Below are positions 1-5,083 of a stretch of 5,774 bases of DNA, piece after piece (the stretch's first letter is position 1; each line of letters starts with the position of its first letter). The stretch is taken from positions 1-5,774 of the forward strand of contig JAAXUU010000104.1 of assembly GCA_013335845.1 (NCBI GenBank), in the 5' to 3' direction. A program made the translations under genes and the position numbers. This DNA comes from Actinomycetota bacterium. GTDB lineage: Bacteria; Actinomycetota; Coriobacteriia; Coriobacteriales; RUG844. Under the pieces are notes generated by a model. The model saw only the letters and a list, made by a program, of their open reading frames with translations. It made no database searches and had not been told where the DNA came from.

Positions 1-246
1 CGCATTGCAGGAGGCCGCGCAGGCGGGATTCTCGCAATGCTGGCACAGAACAGGCAGATAGGTCACCTTGACGTGCGGGCGATTACCGCGCTCGTACTCG
101 TTCACCTTGAGCCAGAACTGGCCGATAAGCGGCTGTGGCTTGGCGATGGGAGACCAATCGTTTCCACAGTGCTCGTCTTTGCAGCCGGTCTGGCAGTTGC
201 GACAGCCAACGCATTTATTGACGTCGACGAGAAATGCTTTTGTCAT
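1..246 (-). CDS. Ferredoxin-like [4Fe-4S] electron-transfer subunit of the molybdoenzyme (5' part, cut by window edge)
   Basis: The first 82 codons are visible; the gene runs off the left edge. It is the small iron-sulfur subunit expected to pass electrons to or from the molybdopterin subunit encoded just upstream. Two cysteine groups are visible: C12-x2-C15-x2-C18-x3-C22 and C68-x2-C71-x4-C76-x3-C80. This is the pattern of DmsB/NrfC/PhsB-type ferredoxin subunits, which usually carry three or four [4Fe-4S] clusters. The CKDEH segment after the first group and the CQHCENPAC segment resemble, from memory, the small subunit of pyrogallol-phloroglucinol transhydroxylase (CMDEH, CMHCENAPC). There is no signal peptide, so the complex is probably cytoplasmic. 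The ATG lies 9 bases after the stop of the large subunit, with an AGGAGA ribosome site overlapping that stop, so the two are probably translated together. Whether the missing part has a C-terminal extension, or a membrane anchor gene follows, cannot be seen. Confidence 0.93.
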   Translation of the reverse strand, partial: MTKAFLVDVNKCVGCRNCQTGCKDEHCGNDWSPIAKPQPLIGQFWLKVNEYERGNRPHVKVTYLPVLCQHCENPACAASCNA

Positions 247-251
247 CTCAG

Positions 252-257
252 TCTCCT
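252..257 (-). promoter_or_regulatory. Ribosome binding site of the ferredoxin subunit, overlapping the upstream stop codon
   Basis: AGGAGA on the minus strand sits 5 bases before the ATG at 246. Its first two bases are the last two of the TAG stop of the large subunit. This overlap fits translational coupling of the two subunits of one complex. Confidence 0.75.
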
Positions 258-2961
258 ATTCCACTACCCACGAGTTGTAATTGATTCCTATAGCCGGATC
301 ATAGTCGCGTGCGAACGTATCCGGGTAATCCTTCTTCCATTGCTCCATCTCGGCATCCTCGAGCCTGGCGACGTCGACGAGGTAACCGGTGACGGCAAAG
401 CCCTTACAATGCTTGGATATCTGGTTGTCCGGGCAGATAAGGTTCGCAGCACCACCGCGGTCGATGTGTGAGGCGATCGGGTCGACGCGGGAACCCTTGG
501 CAACCATGACGGCACCGGGGATGACGCGCTCGGTGAGGCGGGCACCGCACAGGATGACGCCGCGCTCGTTGAAGACCTTGACGATATCACCGGCTTTAAT
601 GCCCTTGGCCTCGGCGTCTACGGGGTTGATCCATGCGGGTTCGTACAGATAGCCGTCCTTGCCCTTGACCTTGCAGGTCTCGATCTCGCGGAACCAGGGG
701 ATGTCGTCGCCCTGTACATGCACGCGCCAACGAGCCGGACAGGCGACCATGAGCATGGGATACGTTTTGCATCGCTCACCCCACAGGGTTTCGTCGTGGC
801 TCCAGCCCTCTTCCTTGGGGCCGCCGACGGTCCAGCGGGCCATAGGTGTGCGCTCTTTGTCGTCCGGGAAGTTGGTGGCCAAAGCTTCGCTCCAGAACTC
901 GAGCTTGCCCGTGGGCGTGTCGAGCGGATAGCCTTCGGCGTCGAGGTAGAAACCGCGCATGCCAACCGGGTCGTTTTCCTGGTTTTCGGCCTGCTGGGGG
1001 AAGTAGAAGCCCTTCTCGTTAAGCTCTTCCCATGATATCTCGGTGCCCAACTTGCTCTGCTCGAAGCCGAACTTATGCCACTCGGCATCGGTCATGCCCA
1101 AGGTCAGCTGATCCTTCATGCCGAAGCGTTCGAGGATCATGCCGCCGATCTCATAATCGGAATACGACTCGCCGACGCGATCGCAACCCGGAGGTGTGAT
1201 GGCAGCGGAGCGCATGGAGACGACCATGGAGCCCCCGACGGTATCGTCGTCTTCTACGCACGTGGTGACGGGAAGCACCAGGTCGGCGAAGAGGGAATCG
1301 TTCTCGAGCCACTGGTGGTTGGTGACGAAGAACTCGACCTCGTCGGTACGGATGGCATCCTGGTATCTGAAACCGCCGTCCCAGCAGTTCATGTTGCAGG
1401 GCTTCTCCGACCACAGCATATGGACCTTGTTGAACTCGGGAATCGTGACAGCTCCGGCAGTTTCGGTGGACTCGAGGCCTTGGGCACGCGCCAGCGCGGG
1501 GTCGATCTTGCCCATTGCGATGGCGATTTCCTCGGGCTTGGTGGGATAGCTCATCTTCTGGAACTGCTCGGAAGTCTCGACGTACACGATGGCCGGGGAG
1601 CCCCACCACTCGACCTCGCCCTTCAACAGAGCCTCGGCAATCAGGGTGCGAGGGATCTTCTGGGCATTCGGGTAGAACATGCGGCATTGGTTCTGCATGC
1701 TGAACGGAGCAGACGTGGAGCGGGCGATCTTCTCGCGCCCGATGGTGGAGGCGTTCATATAGAGTTGCTGGATGCCGGGCTTGCCAAGACCCTGCATACC
1801 GAGAAGATACGCTTGAGTGCGGCCGGGCTCGTGGCTGTAGGGACCCTTGACCGCACCGGAGCTGAAGTGCACTTCGCCCGTGACCTTGTTGGCGCGGTTG
1901 CGCGCATAGGCCTTGATGGTCCACTCGGGGATGCCGGTGCGCTCTGAGGCCCATGCCGGAGTCTTGGCGATGCCCTCTTCGTCTTCGCCGAGGACGTAGG
2001 CCTTCACCTTGTCGATGCCGACAGAGTGCGTCTCGATGTATTCCTTGTCGTAGAGACCCTCGGTGAACCACACGTACATGACGGCGAAGTCGAGCGCGGC
2101 ATCGGTGTTCGGCAGAATCGGGATCCACTTCATGGAATCATGACAGACCGCCGTGTAGTTGCAAATCGGGTCGACGATGACGAATTCCTTGCCGGCTTTC
2201 TTCCAGAAATTGAGGATCTGCGACCAGAGCTGGGAGGCATAGTTCTGCGTGAGTTCCCAGTCACCGGCGGTAAAGGCGATCAGTTCGGAGTACTCTGAGA
2301 TATCGCGGATAACATGCCACGGGTTGTAGCCGGTCTGAGTAGGAGCCGCCATACCCAGGCCCTTGTTGCATCCGGAGCCCCAGAAGTGCTTGGCGCCCCA
2401 GTACCAACCCTCTACTGAGTCGGGGGTGCGCGTCTCGCGTGTGTAGCCGCCGAGCTTGCTCATGACGGTGGAGTGCAAGCCACCGCCGGAGTGGAGGTCT
2501 TTGGACTCGCGATGACCGTCTTCACCGATGGTGAGGACGGAATACGCGCCATAGGAGTCGATGATGCGCTTGATCTCGGACTCCATGATGTCGAGGGCTT
2601 CGTCCCAAGAGATCCTCTTGTACTTGGATTTGCCGCGATTGGCAGAGTTGATCTTCGCGGGATCACCGCCCGGTTCCCAGTCGACGCGCTTGAGCGGGTA
2701 CCTCACGCGGTTCTTGGAGTAGACGCGGTTCTTGTAGGCCAAGGCGAAATAGTTCGGTGCCGCCTTCAGCTTGGGGCGCATAACCTCGTCGCCCGCCTTG
2801 ATGGTCCACAACGAAGGCTCAAGCTCCTCTTTGGTGTACTTGGTCTCGTAGTGGAGCGGACGGATTCGAACGATCTTGCCATCCTTTGAGTCGACCTCAG
2901 TCAGGTCACCGCCGGTGCCTCCGCAGGCGATGCTCTGAATGGTTGTTTTGAGCTCACTCAT
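256..2961 (-). CDS. Molybdopterin oxidoreductase catalytic subunit, pyrogallol transhydroxylase / catechol dehydroxylase-like
   Basis: This 901-residue protein is a complete DMSO-reductase-superfamily catalytic subunit expected to bind a bis-molybdopterin guanine dinucleotide cofactor. Family signs include KDGKIVRIRP (27-35), YPLKRVDW (88-95), RISWDEALD (116-124), the TPDSVEGWYWG stretch (179-189), ILPNTDAALDFA (282-293), and a C-terminal cofactor-binding segment around HIDRGG (832-837) and ISKHCKG (848-854). The best match I can recall is the large subunit of pyrogallol-phloroglucinol transhydroxylase of Pelobacter (about 875 residues). There an Asp-Ser pair sits at the molybdenum, with Ser as metal ligand; the pair here is D181-S182. 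H150 or H157 could be the counterpart of its catalytic His. The N-terminus has only one cysteine (C13) where cluster-bearing relatives have four, so no [4Fe-4S] cluster is expected. There is no Tat signal, so it is probably cytoplasmic. The ATG at 2961 has a good ribosome site. Likely chemistry is hydroxyl transfer or reductive dehydroxylation of a phenolic substrate; the exact substrate is not readable from sequence. Confidence 0.92.
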   Translation of the reverse strand: MSELKTTIQSIACGGTGGDLTEVDSKDGKIVRIRPLHYETKYTKEELEPSLWTIKAGDEVMRPKLKAAPNYFALAYKNRVYSKNRVRYPLKRVDWEPGGDPAKINSANRGKSKYKRISWDEALDIMESEIKRIIDSYGAYSVLTIGEDGHRESKDLHSGGGLHSTVMSKLGGYTRETRTPDSVEGWYWGAKHFWGSGCNKGLGMAAPTQTGYNPWHVIRDISEYSELIAFTAGDWELTQNYASQLWSQILNFWKKAGKEFVIVDPICNYTAVCHDSMKWIPILPNTDAALDFAVMYVWFTEGLYDKEYIETHSVGIDKVKAYVLGEDEEGIAKTPAWASERTGIPEWTIKAYARNRANKVTGEVHFSSGAVKGPYSHEPGRTQAYLLGMQGLGKPGIQQLYMNASTIGREKIARSTSAPFSMQNQCRMFYPNAQKIPRTLIAEALLKGEVEWWGSPAIVYVETSEQFQKMSYPTKPEEIAIAMGKIDPALARAQGLESTETAGAVTIPEFNKVHMLWSEKPCNMNCWDGGFRYQDAIRTDEVEFFVTNHQWLENDSLFADLVLPVTTCVEDDDTVGGSMVVSMRSAAITPPGCDRVGESYSDYEIGGMILERFGMKDQLTLGMTDAEWHKFGFEQSKLGTEISWEELNEKGFYFPQQAENQENDPVGMRGFYLDAEGYPLDTPTGKLEFWSEALATNFPDDKERTPMARWTVGGPKEEGWSHDETLWGERCKTYPMLMVACPARWRVHVQGDDIPWFREIETCKVKGKDGYLYEPAWINPVDAEAKGIKAGDIVKVFNERGVILCGARLTERVIPGAVMVAKGSRVDPIASHIDRGGAANLICPDNQISKHCKGFAVTGYLVDVARLEDAEMEQWKKDYPDTFARDYDPAIGINYNSWVVE

Positions 2962-2964
2962 TAA

Positions 2965-2974
2965 CTCTCCCCTC
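2965..2974 (-). promoter_or_regulatory. Ribosome binding site of the molybdoenzyme large subunit
   Basis: GAGGGGAGAG on the minus strand has its GGGGAG core 5 bases before the ATG at 2961. It supports that start, and the first residues (SELKTTIQS) lead directly into the family's N-terminal strand without a signal peptide. Confidence 0.7.
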
Positions 2975-2998
2975 TTTCTATCTCATCTGATGATCGTC

Positions 2999-3021
2999 CG
3001 TATGCGCGATTCGGCCATACG
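2999..3021. repeat. Inverted repeat CGTATG-N11-CATACG in the molybdoenzyme leader
   Basis: CGTATG (2999-3004) and CATACG (3016-3021) form a perfect 6-base inverted repeat around 11 bases. It lies just downstream of the proposed -10 element, so it would be at the very start of the transcript. It could be an operator or a weak leader hairpin. Part of it, GGCCATACG, recurs in reverse orientation at 4306-4314 upstream of the slyD-like gene. A chance origin is possible. Confidence 0.35.
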
Positions 3022-3033
3022 AACCTTGAGGAG

Positions 3034-3039
3034 AGTATA
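3034..3039 (-). promoter_or_regulatory. Probable -10 element of the molybdoenzyme operon
   Basis: TATACT on the minus strand matches the sigma-70 -10 consensus at five of six positions. It would start transcription near 3026, giving a leader of about 65 bases. No good -35 hexamer stands at 16-18 bases upstream; the nearest candidate, TTTGCC, is 14 bases away. A weak -35 next to a cluster of symmetric half-sites is typical of a promoter that needs an activator. Assignment is by eye. Confidence 0.5.
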
Positions 3040-3060
3040 GGGAGCGAAAGGATGGCAAAG

Positions 3061-3100
3061 TAAGCCGTAAATGGCTACGTTTGCAGTAGCCGACTGGCTA
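3061..3100. promoter_or_regulatory. Cluster of TAGCC/GGCTA half-sites, candidate activator operator
   Basis: On the plus strand there are alternating half-sites: TAAGCC (3061-3066), GGCTAC (3073-3078), GTAGCC (3086-3091) and GGCTA (3096-3100). GGCTAC-N7-GTAGCC and TAGCC-N4-GGCTA (3087-3100) are exact inverted repeats sharing a half-site. With a transcription start near 3026 the cluster spans about -35 to -74, the usual position for an activator such as a NarL/FixJ response regulator. The regulator encoded at 4376-5053 is the natural candidate, but this link is inferred. Confidence 0.45.
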
Positions 3101-3162
3101 TTTTCGCCTCGTAAAGCCGCTGTGAATTGCAAACACGGTAAGCTGGAGGCGCAGCGAGAACA

Positions 3163-3185
3163 CTCCATCACCGAACGTGATGGAG
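3163..3185 (-). terminator. Hairpin terminator after the slyD-like/small-gene pair
   Basis: A perfect 9-base stem (CTCCATCAC / GTGATGGAG) closes a 5-base loop, and begins 17 bases after the stop codon at 3203. On the minus strand it is followed by TGTTCTC, a poor U tract, so termination may be partial or the hairpin may only protect the 3' end. It separates the slyD-like unit from the molybdoenzyme promoter. Confidence 0.6.
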
Positions 3186-3202
3186 CTCATCGACACTCGT
3201 TC

Positions 3203-3520
3203 CTAGCGTCTGAATTTGCTCCCCTCCGCATGATAGGGCAAACCCGCGGGAGCCGCTTTTCCGGTCGTCGTGCTGTACCAGGCCCCTTCTATCTTCACGA
3301 ACATCGGTCGCAGCACGATGCCGCCATGATGTAGATTGGAATGAAGGTAGGCGACCTCGTTCGTCTCCTCGGGCTCCGACGCCCAGTAGTTCGTCTCTAT
3401 CTCGCGATATGCACGTCCGTCTTCTCCCGCAAGGACGCGGTTGACGCTGTCGATGCCGCACACAGACACGCGCACGATGCCGCGCGCTTCGCAATAATCG
3501 TGTATGCGCTCAAGATCCAT
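3203..3520 (-). CDS. Small hypothetical protein (105 aa), coupled to the SlyD-like gene
   Basis: I do not recognise this protein. It starts at the ATG that overlaps the stop of the upstream gene as TAATG (3522-3518); the longer reading frame upstream is only an arginine/proline-rich shadow of the His-rich tail of that gene. The product has 105 residues and looks soluble, with no signal peptide or membrane segment. It has two cysteines (C10, C21), a helix-like acidic N-terminus, a strand-like IVRVSVCGID segment (15-23), the stretch YWASEPEETNE, a His pair in HSNLHHGG, and a basic C-terminus. The 1-base overlap implies translational coupling, so a role beside the prolyl isomerase is likely, for example folding, metal delivery or enzyme maturation, but the sequence does not show which. 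A hairpin follows 17 bases after the stop. Confidence 0.75.
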   Translation of the reverse strand: MDLERIHDYCEARGIVRVSVCGIDSVNRVLAGEDGRAYREIETNYWASEPEETNEVAYLHSNLHHGGIVLRPMFVKIEGAWYSTTTGKAAPAGLPYHAEGSKFRR

Positions 3521-4164
3521 TACCGTTCGCAATCGCAGCCGCAATCGTGGCCATGGCCGTGGTCGTGGCCGTGTCGATAGCGCGGATCGATCGACTCCTT
3601 CAACTGGTTGCAACTGCAGCCGGCAGGGTGGGCCTCGCGCTCGATGGCCGAGGCGTGCGATATGGACAGGAGCTGTATGTCATAGAGGACGTCGTGGCCG
3701 GCAAGCTCGTGATTGAGGTTGAGCACCACCCCGTCGCTTTCCAGTCTCAGGACCTTGGCGCGAACGCTGCCGATCGGAGCCTGCACAATCAGGTGCAAGC
3801 CGGGCTTCAGCTCGTCGGGCGAGGGAAGGTTCCCGAGCGGGACCTTCAAGACGAGCTCATCATCGTAGTCGCCGTAGGCCTCGGCGGCACTCAGGCGAAT
3901 CGCCTTGCGCTCGCCGCACTTCATGCCGCATACCGCCCGTTCGAAAGCGGGGAGCATCTGCTGCGACCCTATGACGAACTCCACCGCGCCACCCCGTTTG
4001 GCGCTGCTGTCGAACTCGGTACCGTCGCTCAGCGCGCCTGCGAAATCCACGCGAACCTTCATACCGACGTCGGCAAGCTCATCGCGCCAAATCGCCTTCG
4101 CGCGACGGTCTTCGGACGCGGTGAGCGCCCGACTTGTTCTCGCGTCGTTCCACGAGTCTATCAT
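3520..4164 (-). CDS. FKBP-type peptidyl-prolyl isomerase, SlyD-like, with His/Cys-rich metal-binding tail
   Basis: This is a SlyD-like chaperone and proline isomerase. Numbered from the ATG at 4164 (214 residues), the FKBP strand VGMKVRVDFAGALSDGTEFDSS (33-54) is followed by VEFVIGSQQMLPAFERAVCGMKCGE. Next come AEAYGDYDDE and an insert-in-flap-like region, and the family's late NxNHELAGHDVLYDIQLLSI block that resembles NHxLAGxxLxF of SlyD. The last residues form a metal-binding tail with five alternating His (198-206) and three Cys in CGCDC (208-212), plus an earlier CSC. Such tails bind Ni, Zn or Cu in SlyD. The start is uncertain: ATG 4164 has GGGGG 5 bases upstream, ATG 4191 has GAGAGGG at 9 bases, and GTG 4209 is possible. 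ATG 4062 would cut the first strand. It overlaps the next gene by one base. Help with assembly of the neighbouring metalloenzyme is an inference. Confidence 0.88.
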   Translation of the reverse strand: MIDSWNDARTSRALTASEDRRAKAIWRDELADVGMKVRVDFAGALSDGTEFDSSAKRGGAVEFVIGSQQMLPAFERAVCGMKCGERKAIRLSAAEAYGDYDDELVLKVPLGNLPSPDELKPGLHLIVQAPIGSVRAKVLRLESDGVVLNLNHELAGHDVLYDIQLLSISHASAIEREAHPAGCSCNQLKESIDPRYRHGHDHGHGHDCGCDCER

Positions 4165-4249
4165 ATACGCCCCCAACCCAGCCGTCGTCATGCGAATACG
4201 CCCTCTCACTATGAGTACTTGATCCTACAAAGGGATTCGTTACTTCATA

Positions 4250-4278
4250 ATTCTAGGAAGGCAGGAGAAAGACAGTAA
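4250..4278 (-). promoter_or_regulatory. Possible promoter of the slyD-like gene
   Basis: TAGAAT (4255-4250, minus strand) is a good -10 match, and TTACTG (4278-4273) lies 17 bases upstream as a poor -35. Transcription would begin near 4242. A TAAGCC half-site (4276-4281) overlaps the -35 and a GGCTA lies at 4299-4303, recalling the half-sites before the molybdoenzyme. Support is weak. Confidence 0.35.
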
Positions 4279-4359
4279 GCCTCCAAAGACTACGAATGGG
4301 CTATCCGTATGGCCTCTCTGGAAAGCGCGTTACCGGACTGAAAGGCCCAAACGCATCGT

Positions 4360-4383
4360 AAGAGTAGCCGCTCGGCTACTCTT
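4360..4383 (-). terminator. Palindromic hairpin at the end of the response regulator gene
   Basis: AAGAGTAGCCG and CGGCTACTCTT are perfect 11-base arms around two central bases, which would fold as a 10-pair stem with a 4-base loop. The regulator's TAG stop (4378-4376) is inside the stem. Downstream on the minus strand there are only scattered T residues, so it is a terminator of moderate quality. Its centre also resembles the palindrome at 3085-3100, so an operator role is possible. Confidence 0.55.
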
Positions 4384-5053
4384 CGTCGATCAGTCCGGAA
4401 CGCACCGCATATACCGCAACCTGAACGCGATTCTCCAGATTGAGTTTCTGCATGAGAACAGCCAATTGTTTTTTCACGGTTCCCACACTTAGGTACAGCT
4501 GGGTACCGATTTCTTCGTTTGACATACCGTGCGCGACAAGACGCAGGACTTCGATCTCGCGAGCACTCAAGTGCTCCGCCCCTAAGGGTACTTCTTGAGG
4601 TTTTGCATTTGACGCGCTACGGAGACGGTTGAATTCATCTAAAACGCGCGCGGTTACTGCATCCGAAAGGGTTGCATCCCCTTGGAGCACCCCTTGAAGG
4701 CGGTTGCGCAGCTGGCGAGCCGGCGTGTCTTTGAGCATGTAGCCCCTGATACCGGTTCGCAGCGCATCGAACACATAGTCGTCACTCATCACAACCGTCA
4801 ACATGACGATAGCCATCTGGGGAAATTCACGATGGATGATTTTCGCGGCTTCGATACCATCCATGACCGGCATTTGAACGTCCATCAACACCAGATCGGG
4901 CACCGTGCGCCGGCAAAGCTCGATCGCTTCTTTACCGTTGGACGCCTCGCACACGACCGAAAATTCAGGCCAGTGCTCTATGAGTCCCCGCAACCCTTCG
5001 CGGTAGAGCACCTGGTCATCGACGATAGCTACTCGAGCTACCTCTTCGTTCAT
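4376..5053 (-). CDS. NarL/FixJ-family response regulator (REC plus LuxR-type HTH)
   Basis: A 225-residue DNA-binding response regulator of usual family length. The receiver domain (about 5-120) shows the acidic pair D12-D13, the phospho-acceptor D58 in LVLMDVQMP, T86 in VMLTV and K108 in GYMLKD, so all switch residues are present. A linker leads to a LuxR-type helix-turn-helix (about 161-225), with LSAREIEVLRLVAHGMSNEEIG and recognition helix around SVGTVKKQLAVLMQKL (189-204). The common TVKxHV form of that helix is TVKKQL here, so DNA specificity may be unusual. The kinase gene lies 30 bases upstream, with a strong ribosome site between them, so the two form a cognate pair. Likely targets are the nearby slyD-like and molybdoenzyme promoters, by position only. 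The gene ends within a hairpin. Confidence 0.95.
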   Translation of the reverse strand: MNEEVARVAIVDDQVLYREGLRGLIEHWPEFSVVCEASNGKEAIELCRRTVPDLVLMDVQMPVMDGIEAAKIIHREFPQMAIVMLTVVMSDDYVFDALRTGIRGYMLKDTPARQLRNRLQGVLQGDATLSDAVTARVLDEFNRLRSASNAKPQEVPLGAEHLSAREIEVLRLVAHGMSNEEIGTQLYLSVGTVKKQLAVLMQKLNLENRVQVAVYAVRSGLIDEE

Positions 5054-5058
5054 GTAGT

Positions 5059-5068
5059 TCCTCCTTCT
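5059..5068 (-). promoter_or_regulatory. Strong ribosome binding site of the response regulator
   Basis: AGAAGGAGGA on the minus strand lies 5 bases before the ATG at 5053 and fixes that start. The site lies in the 30-base gap after the kinase stop, consistent with one transcript. Confidence 0.8.
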
Positions 5069-5083
5069 GGTATGAGAAACGAA

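Noticed and set aside
1075..1947. Long plus-strand open frame of 290 codons
   Set aside because: It lies fully antisense to the molybdoenzyme subunit, whose family match is clear, and its translation shows no recognisable fold. GC-rich genes commonly leave open antisense frames.
1151..2128. Minus-strand open frame of 325 codons in another frame of the large subunit
   Set aside because: Arg/His-rich translation typical of an out-of-frame reading of a GC-rich gene; fully contained in a real gene on the same strand.
2983..3171. Minus-strand frame of 62 codons in the promoter region, with several Cys
   Set aside because: It begins inside the hairpin at 3163-3185, has no ribosome site, and spans the proposed operator and -10 element, so it is more likely non-coding.
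3522..3580. Short tandem-like repeats of GTGGCC/GTGGTC type, considered as a DNA repeat
   Set aside because: They are explained by the alternating His codons of the metal-binding tail and need no separate repeat annotation.
3521..3613. N-terminal extension of the small protein with repeated Arg-Pro and Arg-Leu
   Set aside because: It is the out-of-frame reading of the His-rich tail of the SlyD-like gene; the TAATG overlap gives a better start at 3520.
3547..4278. Plus-strand open frame of 243 codons
   Set aside because: Antisense to the SlyD-like gene, whose FKBP motifs and metal-binding tail are clear; the frame has no recognisable domain.
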